Source: Nibrella saemangeumensis
GTDB taxonomy: Bacteria > Bacteroidota > Bacteroidia > Cytophagales > Spirosomataceae
Length of the DNA: 64,000 bases
Reading direction: 5' to 3'
NCBI RefSeq assembly: GCF_039541915.1
Contig: NZ_BAABHD010000029.1
Span: forward strand, 310,001-374,000
Positions 41,601-49,995 of this stretch are shown here, in pieces. Under the pieces are notes generated by a model. It was given only the letters and a program-made list of their open reading frames with translations, was not told the origin of the DNA and did no database searches. A program made the translations under genes and the position numbers. Numbering within the stretch: the stretch's first letter is position 1; each line of letters starts with the position of its first letter.

Positions 41601-42020
41601 GACATCCGCCAGTTAGAGCAAGCGGGCAGTCTGCAGTTACCAATAGGAAGCATTGAACTGGCTGACGTAGAGATTATGACAGAAGATGTGCCGGGCTGGA
41701 TTGTAGCCAGTGAAGGCGGCATTACGGTTGCACTTGACATCACCATCACCGACGAACTGCGTCGTGAAGGGATCGCCCGCGATTTTGTCAACCGCATCCA
41801 GAACCTGCGCAAAGACCAGAACTTTGAGGTAACCGATAAAATCAACATTCAATTAGAGAACAATAGTGCCGAGTTGGCCGAAGCCATTGAAGCCAACAAG
41901 CCGTACATCTGCCAGGAAGTTCAGGCGCTGTCTCTCGACTTAGTCAGCGATCTGAACGGAAATGCCACTGAAATAGAAATGGATGAATTTCTGCTGAAGG
42001 TGAAGGTTGATGTAGCCTGA
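38622..42020 (+). CDS. ileS: Isoleucyl-tRNA synthetase
   Basis: A 1132-residue class I synthetase from the ATG at 38622, which is preceded by GGGAGG. The HIGH-type motif is PPSANGKPGIHHVMARAIKD (about 47-66), the editing domain follows, and KMSKS appears as NGNKMSKRLGNAVDPF. The Bacteroidota-style N-terminus and the WFDSGAMPYAQWHWP stretch match the family. It charges tRNA-Ile in the cytoplasm. A variable loop before LHRPYVDEVYF is replaced by about 37 residues encoded by an imperfect inverted repeat with five ATTC units (40245-40354), translated as ELSNERMIEF ... NNSFIHSFNN. It does not break the frame. A terminator follows. Confidence 0.95.
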   Translation: MNYKEYKNLDYAQVAAGVLQHWNNIQAFEQSVALREGKPTFTFYEGPPSANGKPGIHHVMARAIKDIFCRYKTLQGFQVKRKGGWDTHGLPIELQVEKELGITKEDIGKTITVEEYNQKCREAVMKFTGMWDDLTTRIGYWVDLDNPYVTYHNDYIESLWNLLKQLYDKGLLYKGYTIQPYSPKAGTGLSSHELNQPGTYKDVKDTTIVAMFKVKNTGKAEFLTSQSDGTPVYVLAWTTTPWTLPANSALTVGANIDYALVKTFNPYTHEPVHVVLAKALVGRWFSEKGKEGDFKGYAASDKKLLPWTIVQEFKGSDLACIEYEQLLPYVQPDQPAFRVLLGDFVTTEDGTGVVHTSPTFGADDFRVAQANGIPPIMVKDETGKEVPIVDRQGRFVKEIGEFGGRYVKEQYYTDEEQADPDFKPTDVLIAIKLKEEGKAFRVEKYEHPYPHCWRTDKPVLYYPLDSWFIRTTAVKDKLVELNKTINWKPESTGTGRFGNWLENLVDWNLSRSRYWGTPLPIWRSETGEEICIGSVAELKKKVELSNERMIEFVRQGDTGWQAYLDKNNSFIHSFNNSTFDLHRPYVDEVYFVSESGKLMQREPDLIDVWFDSGAMPYAQWHWPFEGQETFEKAFPADFISEGVDQTRGWFFTLHAIAGMLFDSVAFKNVVSTGLVLDKNGNKMSKRLGNAVDPFETLDKYGPDATRWYMITNAEPWDNLKFNIDGIGEVQRRFFGTLFNTYNFFALYANLDKFTTTGTRTVPVEQRPELDRWILSKLQSLILEVEQQLDDYNPTKAGRAIQDFVNDQLSNWYVRLSRRRFWKGELTADKQAAYETLHECLATVATLMSPIAPFFADWLYGNLNANNSQAAASVHLTDFPRADRALIDSNLETSMELGQTISSLVHSLRKGHKIKVRQPLTRILVPVLNETTRQQIEHVAPIIQSEVNVKAVEFIDDTSGILKKKIKPNFKALGPKFGKQMKDVAAAITAMSDDDIRQLEQAGSLQLPIGSIELADVEIMTEDVPGWIVASEGGITVALDITITDELRREGIARDFVNRIQNLRKDQNFEVTDKINIQLENNSAELAEAIEANKPYICQEVQALSLDLVSDLNGNATEIEMDEFLLKVKVDVA
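40245..40354. repeat. In-frame palindromic insert inside ileS
   Basis: A 32-nt arm (40245-40276) and the reverse complement of 40323-40354 agree at 26 of 32 positions; the spacer is 46 nt. The right arm holds five tandem ATTC units (40324-40343). It is read as coding sequence and replaces the usual variable loop of bacteroidal IleS. Its low-complexity arms resemble the style of the intergenic palindromes in this window. Confidence 0.75.
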
Positions 42021-42042
42021 TGTAAACAACTTATAAATTATT

Positions 42043-42077
42043 AAGACCCTGACCTCAACGGTCAGGGTCTTTTTTTG
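42043..42077 (+). terminator. Intrinsic terminator after ileS
   Basis: AAGACCCTGACC (42043-42054) pairs with GGTCAGGGTCTT (42060-42071), followed by a T-run to 42077. The T-run abuts the 3' end of the convergent lipoprotein gene. Confidence 0.9.
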
Positions 42078-42551
42078 TCAGATACGCTTGTACGTTATAT
42101 CTCCGCCGGTGTCATTGTAGGTATGATTCAGCGTGAGCCGGTCGGTGCAGAGCCGTAATAACGGTAAATCAACGGAGCGGGGCATAGCGGTTCCGTTCAA
42201 TTCCGTAAAATGGATATATAACGTCATTTCGCCCGGAACATCCTGAATAATATACCGGCGTGTCTCCACAAGCTGTCCGTTCCGGTAAACTTCCACAATA
42301 CCCTCCGGTTTAAACACCAGTTCTTCCGAATAACCTTCTGATTGGGGTGTTTCGATTTTGGGTGAGGTCATTCCCCGCAGTTGGGTAAACGTCTGCTCCC
42401 ATTGCCAGCGACCCAGAATCAGGCGGTTGGCCTCATCTCCGCTTTTCACAAAATCGTCACAGGAGACACGTTGCGGCTCTACGTCCTCTTTACGTTGGCA
42501 GGATACGCCCAACAGCCAACCCAACACCATTAGTATCCATACACTTCTCAT
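42078..42551 (-). CDS. Putative lipoprotein, lipocalin-like
   Basis: A 157-residue lipoprotein: signal ILMVLGWLLGVSCQ with the lipid Cys at 18. The mature sequence has ILGRWQWEQTF near residue 46, followed by strand-rich segments (EELVFKPEGIVEVYRNGQLV, YIIQDVPGEMTLYIHFTELN, LRLCTDRLTLNHTYNDTGGD). Placement of a G-x-W start followed by repeated strands is typical of the lipocalin-like (DUF4595/5004-type) lipoproteins of Bacteroidota. Function unknown. Confidence 0.7.
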   Translation of the reverse strand: MRSVWILMVLGWLLGVSCQRKEDVEPQRVSCDDFVKSGDEANRLILGRWQWEQTFTQLRGMTSPKIETPQSEGYSEELVFKPEGIVEVYRNGQLVETRRYIIQDVPGEMTLYIHFTELNGTAMPRSVDLPLLRLCTDRLTLNHTYNDTGGDITYKRI

Positions 42552-42644
42552 GGCCGGTTTTCGTTTAATATCAAGTATTTATACTACTCGCTAAACACAA
42601 AATGGTTAGCAAAACCGGCAATTTTCTGGCAGTTCGGTGGCCCA

Positions 42645-42687
42645 AAAACATGTCGGGCCGCACGGAATGACTCCATGCGACCCGACA
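42645..42687 (-). terminator. Terminator after the GH9 cellulase gene
   Basis: On the minus strand, TGTCGGGTCGCATGGAG is followed by its near-perfect complement (two G-U pairs; plus-strand arms 42651-42667 and 42671-42687) and then TGTTTTTGG. It lies just past the cellulase stop. Confidence 0.8.
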
Positions 42688-42706
42688 ATACGAAACAGGT
42701 TTCCCG

Positions 42707-45700
42707 TTACTTTACCAGCACCTTCTTAATCTGCTGTCCCCGTTCGCCAAGCACCCGTATAAAGTACTGACCCGGCGACAGCCGCCCCAGCGGTACATCT
42801 TTTTCCGGTGTGGTCAGCGTTAGCTGCATGTGCTTCAGGGACCGCCCCTGAAGATCTGTAAGTGTAAGCTGAACCTCCTCATTAGGGCTAAATCCGATGA
42901 ACTGAAGCGTAAGCGTTCCCTGATGCCCGTCTACCGGATTCGGATACACCCGTACTTCCGGCTTCACCTCAGTAGTTGTGCCCAACGCCAGTTCTGCCCC
43001 CGCCCGTGCCGTAGCCGAATTGGCCAGATAAACTTTGTCGAGATAGTACACCGCCTGCTTGGTCGATCCGATACCCTCCTGGAAGTACAGATCGTATAGC
43101 GTAGTCGGGCTGCCAAAGGTGGTCAGCGGTACAGTAACCTGCGTCCAGGTGTTTTTAGGAATAGTCAGTGAATAAATGTTGGTATTGTCCCCATTCATCT
43201 TCACCGTAATCTTTTGTCCGCCCGATTTCCCCCCATTTACCCAGAATTTTAGATGCGAAAGTCCACTCAGGTTCACGGGCGATGCCGTATGCAGGTAAAA
43301 GCCGGCCCACCCTTGATTGTATTTCACCGCGATTGATCGGGTACCACTCTGCACTGGCGACGTATTGCTCAAATTAACGGTTGTGCCCCACGACCAGTTT
43401 TCCCAGCCGGCCTGTAAGGCATCGTCATAAATGATGTACGTGCTGGCCGAGACGCCGGTTATCGTTACACTGGTTGTGGCAGTACCCGAACAGCCATTCA
43501 GGCCCACCGTAAGCGTGTACGTACCCGAAGCAGATGTAGTGACGTTGGTGATGGACGGGTTCTGTACCGTCGAATTAAAATTGTTCGGTCCACTCCAGGT
43601 ATAGCTGGCACCCGAACCGGCACTGGTGGCAAACAGGTTCAGCGTCTGTCCGGCCGCCACCGGGCTATTGCTTGATGCCGAAGCGGTTGGTGCCGGATTG
43701 ACCGAAACAGACGTACTGGCGATATAACTACTGCCGTTGCTGGTAGCCGTTACCGAATACGTGCCGGATAGGGCCGTGGTCGCATTCGGAATAGCTGGGT
43801 TCTGGGCCGTTGATGAGAATCCGTTTGGTCCGCTCCAGGCGTAAGAAATGGTGCCACTCAGATTAGTGGGAGTAGCCGCCAGATTGACGGTTTGACCGAT
43901 ACAAACGGGGCTGTTACTGGATGCACTCAGCGTAGGCTGTACGCTGGCGGGTTCCGCAAAATACGAGGACAGAAACACATAAGCTGCCTGGTTGTAAATG
44001 GCCGGTTCGGTAACCTCCCACGACGGGTCAGGCCAGTCGCTGTTCCAGGCTGCAAACGCTTTCATTGGCGGGTTGTTCTTTGGAGGAGAAGTGGTACCCG
44101 TATAGTTCTGGTTCGGACCACCGACCACATAACCGGGTGCGCCACCAAACTGAGAAGCAGGACCATCGTACCGGGCGGAGCCATGGCGGAACCAGCTATG
44201 GTAAAACTCTTCAATATTCTTATCGCCACCCACATTGGCACCCCGTGTACCCATATTGCTCAGGTACACCCAAGACAGTGGGTTGCGGCCGTGGAAGTAA
44301 TGCAGATACTCCTCAGCGATCTCACGATAAAGGCTGTTTTTCGCCGAATTTACATTAGCCTCCAGGGCAATAACCGCCAGTTGCCCCCATCGGGCTTTTA
44401 ACTGATTGGAGCCCCAGGTATAGTGGCCCGAAAACATATACGCCAGGTACGGGTCGCTTTTTTGTGCATAATAGGGATCATGGAACCAGTCCATCGTTGT
44501 TTTGAGGGTTGCCTTCAACTTCGATACAATGGTAGCGTCGGCACCGGGTGTACTCCAATAGATGATAAACGCCTGGTTCAGATCCCAGCATAGCGAGGGG
44601 TCCATGAAGTTTGTCAGGGGGTGAAATCCGTTCTCACTTGTCGCACTCGTATTGCTGTAATTACTTTCGAAGTAGGATTTGTATTTAGCCGTACCAGTCG
44701 TGCGGAACAACTGAGCGGCCGCCAGAATACGTAGTCGCCGGTCCTGGTTAGGATTGGAACCGGCATCGGCAGCGGCCATTGACGCACCGTCTGTGCCGGT
44801 GGATGGGCTCATGTTCGGATTGCCTTCCAGAAACGTCCAGGCACTTTCGGCTGCCGTGCGGAGGGTATTGGCATAATTCGGAAACTGCGTACCATAGGCG
44901 CCGAACACCCGCGAAGCATGCGCCATGATAGCCGCGAACGTTGCCGTCGACCAGGTAGTGATGTTGGTGTAATAGCGGGGCTGGGTATCCGTCGACGGAT
45001 CGTCGGTGCCATTGCTGTAGCTGGTTACGGCTACGCGATTGTGTACTCCGCCGTTGGCTGCCTGCATGCGCAGCATCCAGTCCAGTTCCCACTTTAGTTC
45101 ATCCAGCACATCGGGTACGCCATTGCCGGATTCCGGGATATTGGTGGCATCGGTGAACGCATTCGGGCGCAGTTCATACGCCATCAGCAGATCCCACATT
45201 GGGCTGACCAGAAATGGTACATATTTGTTATAATCGCCAGCATCGTACCAGCCTCCGGTCACGTTGCGGGTAGTGTTTGGCTGGGCTGCCGAGGTATACA
45301 ACAAGGCATTAGCATCCTGGCTGTGGGCCAGTGCATGGTTCCAGTTACCGCCGTATTGCGCGGGTATGGCCGTTCCGCTGCGCTGGTAATAAAATACCTT
45401 CACAGCCGCCTGCAAAACCGGGCCGTAAATATTATCCCGGATCTCAAAATCGTACGAACGCAGGTTGCGGGTCGGGTCGTAGATATGGTACGTACCGGGT
45501 GTGGTTACGCTGGTAAAGTCGCCATGCCAGGCCTTATCACCCGAGTCGGTATGCGTATTGCCGCTGTTCCAGATCACCGTGTTGCCGGTAAAGACCACGC
45601 TATTATCCGATGACCGGCGCACCTGATACTGAGTTCCTGGCGTATAGGGGGTACCGCTGTTCTGCCCGCTGACCGGATTGGCAAAAACAGCAGTTTTTCG

Positions 45701-45859
45701 GGCGTTGGTACGCCAGCCAAACTGATCCACAATAATCTGCTGGGTAATCGCCTGCGCCCAGACGGAGGGCGTTCCATGGCAAACCAAAAAGAGAAAAAGC
45801 AGACGGACTAAAGTACCGGATGTGGCCGTTAACCGTAAATGAGTGGATAGATAGAGCAT
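42707..45859 (-). CDS. Glycoside hydrolase family 9 cellulase with Ig-like, CBM and T9SS domains
   Basis: A 1050-residue secreted enzyme. Signal peptide to about residue 36; an N-terminal Ig-like cellulase domain (about 40-140); then the GH9 catalytic barrel with D206 and D209 in GGWYDAGDYNKYV, FHGRNPLSWVYLSNMGTRGA, and the proton donor E618 in WEVTEPAIYNQAAYV. Two Ig/PKD-like repeats follow (ASSNSPVCIGQTVNLAA and ASSNSPVAAGQTLNLFA), then a jelly-roll carbohydrate-binding module and a type A T9SS sorting domain (about 965-1050; VYPNPVDG to GQQIKKVLVK). It would cleave beta-1,4-glucan at the cell surface after export by the type IX system. Confidence 0.93.
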   Translation of the reverse strand: MLYLSTHLRLTATSGTLVRLLFLFLVCHGTPSVWAQAITQQIIVDQFGWRTNARKTAVFANPVSGQNSGTPYTPGTQYQVRRSSDNSVVFTGNTVIWNSGNTHTDSGDKAWHGDFTSVTTPGTYHIYDPTRNLRSYDFEIRDNIYGPVLQAAVKVFYYQRSGTAIPAQYGGNWNHALAHSQDANALLYTSAAQPNTTRNVTGGWYDAGDYNKYVPFLVSPMWDLLMAYELRPNAFTDATNIPESGNGVPDVLDELKWELDWMLRMQAANGGVHNRVAVTSYSNGTDDPSTDTQPRYYTNITTWSTATFAAIMAHASRVFGAYGTQFPNYANTLRTAAESAWTFLEGNPNMSPSTGTDGASMAAADAGSNPNQDRRLRILAAAQLFRTTGTAKYKSYFESNYSNTSATSENGFHPLTNFMDPSLCWDLNQAFIIYWSTPGADATIVSKLKATLKTTMDWFHDPYYAQKSDPYLAYMFSGHYTWGSNQLKARWGQLAVIALEANVNSAKNSLYREIAEEYLHYFHGRNPLSWVYLSNMGTRGANVGGDKNIEEFYHSWFRHGSARYDGPASQFGGAPGYVVGGPNQNYTGTTSPPKNNPPMKAFAAWNSDWPDPSWEVTEPAIYNQAAYVFLSSYFAEPASVQPTLSASSNSPVCIGQTVNLAATPTNLSGTISYAWSGPNGFSSTAQNPAIPNATTALSGTYSVTATSNGSSYIASTSVSVNPAPTASASSNSPVAAGQTLNLFATSAGSGASYTWSGPNNFNSTVQNPSITNVTTSASGTYTLTVGLNGCSGTATTSVTITGVSASTYIIYDDALQAGWENWSWGTTVNLSNTSPVQSGTRSIAVKYNQGWAGFYLHTASPVNLSGLSHLKFWVNGGKSGGQKITVKMNGDNTNIYSLTIPKNTWTQVTVPLTTFGSPTTLYDLYFQEGIGSTKQAVYYLDKVYLANSATARAGAELALGTTTEVKPEVRVYPNPVDGHQGTLTLQFIGFSPNEEVQLTLTDLQGRSLKHMQLTLTTPEKDVPLGRLSPGQYFIRVLGERGQQIKKVLVK

Positions 45860-46064
45860 ATCACCAAATGAATTGATTTAGAGTAACTAATAACCGGATA
45901 AATGTATATTGTTGCAGGAACTAGACAAAACCGTTTGTCGATAAATCGTTTATGGTGCTTAAAAGAATAAAATACGGCGAAACAGAGAGTAATCTGCCGG
46001 TGTATCGTTTGCTGATTTGGGACATTAGATACCTTTACAACCCCGAACGGCATAATCACCACCT

Positions 46065-47840
46065 ATGAAACCTGTTTATTGGATTAAAATCTTTCTCCTA
46101 CTCGTTAGCCTTCAGGCAATCGGCCAGTCGGAGCCGGCCTTAATCCGGGGGCCGTACCTTCAGGTAGTTACGCCAACATCGGTTATCGTCCGCTGGCGTA
46201 CGAATGTTGCTACCGACAGCCGGGTGTTCTTCGGGCGGGCTAATGGCCCAATTAACCAGCAAACAACCGACCCGGTACTGACCCGGGAGCATATCGTTAC
46301 CCTTACGGGCTTACAACCCGCAACAGCTTACGCATACAGCGTAGGGCATGCCAATAATAAAGCCGGAGACTGGTCGACCTTCCAGTTCGCAACAGCTCCC
46401 CCGAAAGGGAGTACCACCCCGTTCAGGGTATGGGCACTCGGCGATTTTGGCATCGGCAGCGAAAACCAAATGGCTGTACGGGATCAATACCTGACTTTCA
46501 CAAAAAATCGGCCAGCGGATATATGGCTATGGCTGGGAGATAACGCCTATTGCTGCGGAAAGGATGATGAATTTCAACGGTATGTATTCGATATTTATCC
46601 GAAATCACTGTTTGCTACTACGCCTGTCTGGCCATCCCCCGGTAACCACGATTACAACGGTGATGTCAATGCCTTCGATATTGATTACTACAAGCTATTT
46701 AGCATGCCACGCCAGGCCGAGGCTGGTGGAGTTCCTTCTGCCTCCCAATCGTATTATTCATTCGACTACGGGAACGTCCATTTCATTTCTCTGGACTCCT
46801 TTGGCAATGAGGCCGGCAAACACCGGCTCTATGACACCACCGGCACCCAGGTTCAATGGCTGAAGCGGGATTTAGCCGCTAACCAACTGCCCTGGACCGT
46901 CGTGTTTTTCCACCACCCGCCCTACACCAAAGGCTCCCGTGACTCCGATACAGAAGCGGAGCTAGTGCTGATTCGTCAGAATCTGCTGCCTATTCTGGAG
47001 CGTTATAATGTGGATCTAGTGCTCAGCGGACACAGTCATATTTATGAGAGAACGTATTTGATCAAGGGGCATACAGGCTTTGCGAATACATTTGATCCAG
47101 CCCGGCATATGGTGTCGAACACGACGGGCCGTTACGATGGTTCTGCTAACTCCTGCCCTATAATTAAAGGACAGGGAACCGTCTATGTTGTAGCCGGTTC
47201 GGGTGGTGCGCTAAGCTGGAAAGCCACCGATTATCCGCATCCGGCTACGGTGTACGCGAACCGGGACCTTGGAGGTTCACTTATTCTCGACGTTAATGAC
47301 AACCGGCTTACTGCCCAATGGCTGGCCACCGACGGAGTCGTCCGGGATCAGTTTACGCTGCTCAAGAATGTCAATAAGAATTCAACATCAACAATCTCAT
47401 TCGGTGACACCCTGCGCCTGACAGCCTCGTGGCCGGGTCAGTATAGCTGGTCTGAGGGACAAACGAGCCGTTCCATTTCTGTCCGGCCAAACGCACCCGG
47501 CACTTATCGCTATACCGTTAACGATCAACAAGGCTGTCTGCAGGACGTTTATACGGTAAACGTGACTGGTCCTACTGGTTTGGAGCCAATCCTGGAGCAG
47601 CAGGTCGCTGTATATCCAAACCCTGCCACCGATCAGATTACCGTTCAACTGAAACTGACCCGCCCGGAAGATGTCATGCTGCGTCTGACAGATCCAACCG
47701 GCCGACAGGTTTATCAGGCAGCGTATAAACAGAGTACCCAAACCCGCTACCCGATTGCACTACCGCAGCCGGCCGGACTGTACCTGATTACGGTTCAACT
47801 CGGACCGCATACGATTACCCGAACCGTAATGCGCCGTTGA
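46065..47840 (+). CDS. Purple-acid-phosphatase-like metallophosphatase with T9SS domain
   Basis: A 591-residue secreted phosphatase. Signal peptide, then a fibronectin-type N-terminal domain (about 25-110), then a calcineurin-like domain with all metal motifs: LGDFGIG, LGDNAYC, GNHDYNG, VFFHHPPYTKG and LSGHSHIYERTY. The C-terminal part (about 465-591) contains an Ig-like stretch and a type IX sorting domain (VAVYPNPATDQITVQL ... GLYLITVQLGPHTITRTVM). It hydrolyses phosphate esters outside the cell or at the surface. The gene that follows is a close paralog without the sorting domain. Confidence 0.92.
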   Translation: MKPVYWIKIFLLLVSLQAIGQSEPALIRGPYLQVVTPTSVIVRWRTNVATDSRVFFGRANGPINQQTTDPVLTREHIVTLTGLQPATAYAYSVGHANNKAGDWSTFQFATAPPKGSTTPFRVWALGDFGIGSENQMAVRDQYLTFTKNRPADIWLWLGDNAYCCGKDDEFQRYVFDIYPKSLFATTPVWPSPGNHDYNGDVNAFDIDYYKLFSMPRQAEAGGVPSASQSYYSFDYGNVHFISLDSFGNEAGKHRLYDTTGTQVQWLKRDLAANQLPWTVVFFHHPPYTKGSRDSDTEAELVLIRQNLLPILERYNVDLVLSGHSHIYERTYLIKGHTGFANTFDPARHMVSNTTGRYDGSANSCPIIKGQGTVYVVAGSGGALSWKATDYPHPATVYANRDLGGSLILDVNDNRLTAQWLATDGVVRDQFTLLKNVNKNSTSTISFGDTLRLTASWPGQYSWSEGQTSRSISVRPNAPGTYRYTVNDQQGCLQDVYTVNVTGPTGLEPILEQQVAVYPNPATDQITVQLKLTRPEDVMLRLTDPTGRQVYQAAYKQSTQTRYPIALPQPAGLYLITVQLGPHTITRTVMRR

Positions 47841-47914
47841 GGCAATTACCGCATGAGTGCTCTCAGACAGTTAAAACTACTGGTAAAGCAGCATGACTTT
47901 TAATGCTAAGGCGG

Positions 47915-47922
47915 TAACTTTG
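47915..47922 (+). promoter_or_regulatory. Bacteroidota -7 element for the second phosphatase gene
   Basis: TAACTTTG fits TAnnTTTG, 31 bp before the ATG at 47954. Confidence 0.5.
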
Positions 47923-47953
47923 GTGCTGTAACGCTACTGTACTTCCTGTTCCC

Positions 47954-49261
47954 ATGAAGCTTTTTAAGATTAGATTCTTTGCGCTTATTCTTTTTGTAAC
48001 CGGCTGGAGTTCTCTCCTGGGCCAAACGCCTAAAATTACCCGAGGACCTTACTTACAGGTAGTTACCCCTTCATCTATAATTGTGCGCTGGCGTACAGAT
48101 ATGCCTACTAGCAGCAAAGTCCTGTATGGCCAAAAGCAGGATAAGCTAAACCTCACGGCTACCAGCGCCAACCTGACCACCGAACACGAAATAACCCTGA
48201 GCAGCCTCAAACCAGCCACCAGTTATCATTACGCAATTGGTACAGATAATATACCTCTGGCGGTAGGCTCAGATATGTTCTTTCATACGGCTCCCAAAAC
48301 GGGAGCTAAAACAAAGGTGCGGATCTGGGCTATTGGCGATTTTGGCAACAGCTCGGATAACCAGATCAACGGCCGGGATCAGATTCTGAAAGCTACGACG
48401 GATCACCGTCCCGATGTGTGGCTCATGCTGGGCGACAACGCCTATTCAAAAGGTTTCGACGATGAATTTCAGCGGCATCTGTTTGCGCAGTACCAGAATT
48501 CATTTCTACCCAATACGCCCTCCTACGCCACGCCCGGCAACCATGATTATGGCGGCAAACCCGACCAGTTCGACATCCCGTATTTCAAAAGTTTTACAAT
48601 GCCCGAGAAAGCGGAAGCGGGTGGCGTACCCTCCGGCAGCGAATCCTACTACTCATTCGATTACGGTAACATTCACTTTGTCTCGCTGGACTCCTACGGC
48701 AAACTCGACGGGCAGCACTGGCTGTACGACACTACCGGCCGACAGGTCGACTGGCTGAAGCGGGATCTGGCCGCCAATAAGCAGCCCTGGACAATTGTGT
48801 TCTTCCACCACCCGCCGTACACCAAAGGCTCTCACGACTCAGATAAGGAAACGGCTTTGGTTAAAATTCGCCAGAACCTGCTGCCCATTCTGGAGCGCTA
48901 CAACGTTGACCTGGTTCTGGGCGGGCACAGTCATGTGTATGAGCGCACGTTTCCGCTGGTGGGGCATTATGGCTTAGCGCAAACTTTTGATAAGAATAAG
49001 CATGTGGTCAGTGCAGCGACGTCGGATCAGCACAATGAGTACAGGCTAGGCCGGAAGAAGCAGGGTATCATCTACATCGTGGCCGGCTCCGGCGGACAGT
49101 TGGGTGGCAAGGCAAACGGCTATCCTCACCCGGCGATGGTCTATTCCAACAATACCGAAGGCGGCTCCATGCTGATCGATGTGGCCGGCAAACGGCTGAA
49201 CGCCCGCTGGGTTTGCAGCGACGGTGTTGTACGCGACGAGTTTACCATCGTGAAGAAATAA
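47954..49261 (+). CDS. Purple-acid-phosphatase-like metallophosphatase, no sorting domain
   Basis: A 435-residue secreted phosphatase and tandem paralog of the gene at 46065. Signal peptide (FFALILFVTGWSSLLGQ), fibronectin-like domain (TRGPYLQVVTPSSIIVRWRT) and the same catalytic motifs: IGDFGNS, LGDNAYSKGFDDEFQ, TPGNHDYGG, VFFHHPPYTKG and LGGHSHVYERTF. It stops right after DEFTIVKK, where the first copy continues into its Ig-like and T9SS domains. It has its own -7 element. The copies probably split by location: this one periplasmic or Sec-only, the first one surface-released by type IX secretion (inference). Confidence 0.9.
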   Translation: MKLFKIRFFALILFVTGWSSLLGQTPKITRGPYLQVVTPSSIIVRWRTDMPTSSKVLYGQKQDKLNLTATSANLTTEHEITLSSLKPATSYHYAIGTDNIPLAVGSDMFFHTAPKTGAKTKVRIWAIGDFGNSSDNQINGRDQILKATTDHRPDVWLMLGDNAYSKGFDDEFQRHLFAQYQNSFLPNTPSYATPGNHDYGGKPDQFDIPYFKSFTMPEKAEAGGVPSGSESYYSFDYGNIHFVSLDSYGKLDGQHWLYDTTGRQVDWLKRDLAANKQPWTIVFFHHPPYTKGSHDSDKETALVKIRQNLLPILERYNVDLVLGGHSHVYERTFPLVGHYGLAQTFDKNKHVVSAATSDQHNEYRLGRKKQGIIYIVAGSGGQLGGKANGYPHPAMVYSNNTEGGSMLIDVAGKRLNARWVCSDGVVRDEFTIVKK

Positions 49262-49263
49262 CG

Positions 49264-49995
49264 ATGCAGCGCGACGTCAGGATTGGCACTTGTGGGTTTA
49301 ACGGAACAAAAAGCCGGTATGCTGCGCTTTTTTCAAGCGTTGAGGTACAGCAAACCTTTTATCAGCCGCCACGAGTGCCTACCCTGGAGCGTTGGCGCAC
49401 GGAAGTACCACTCGATTTCGAGTTTACGCTGAAAGCCTGGCAGCTTATTACCCATGAGGCTAAAAGTCCCACGTATAAACGCCTGAAACGAAATCTGTCT
49501 GATCAGGAGCGGACCGGGACCGGTTTTTTCAAACCCACACCGATTGTGGAAGAAGCCTGGCAAACCACTCGTGCGTGCGCGGATGCGTTGCGGGCAAACG
49601 TTATTTTGTTTCAATGCCCTGCCAGCTTTGATCAGACACGGGAGCACATTTCAAACATGGTCCGGTTCTTTTCAGGGATTGAGCGTAATGGGCTAACACT
49701 TTGTTGGGAGCCCCGCGGACCGTGGGACAGGCAAGTGGTAAAAGCCTTGTGCGAGGATCTGAACTTATGGCATGTTGTCGATCCGTTTGTCAGCACAACC
49801 ATGACGCCTGAGCAGTGTTACTTTCGCTTACACGGCCGGAATGGCTGGCGTTATAAGTATGAACCTCAGGAGTTATCGGACCTGGCCGAGCTGTTGCCAC
49901 CGGACAGGCGCGCTTACGTTTTCTTCAACAATAGCTACATGACTGAAGACGCACAGGTATTCAAAAGAATAGTAGAGACTGATCGGGATTATTAA
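49264..49995 (+). CDS. DUF72 family protein (YecE-like)
   Basis: A 243-residue TIM-barrel protein from the ATG at 49264, two bases after the phosphatase stop; a longer frame from 49213 overlaps that gene. DUF72 marks are VRIGTCGFNGTKSRYAALFS (G-x-x-G/N start), VEVQQTFYQPPRVPTLERWR, and DLNLWHVVDPFVST with CYFRLHGRNGW near the end. The function of YecE-type proteins is unknown. Its stop overlaps menA by 4 bases in convergent orientation. Confidence 0.82.
   Translation: MQRDVRIGTCGFNGTKSRYAALFSSVEVQQTFYQPPRVPTLERWRTEVPLDFEFTLKAWQLITHEAKSPTYKRLKRNLSDQERTGTGFFKPTPIVEEAWQTTRACADALRANVILFQCPASFDQTREHISNMVRFFSGIERNGLTLCWEPRGPWDRQVVKALCEDLNLWHVVDPFVSTTMTPEQCYFRLHGRNGWRYKYEPQELSDLAELLPPDRRAYVFFNNSYMTEDAQVFKRIVETDRDY

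Noticed and set aside
45829..46062. A 77-codon minus-strand frame between the cellulase and phosphatase genes
   Set aside because: AT-rich intergenic sequence with no recognisable domain; it spans the promoter region of both neighbours.
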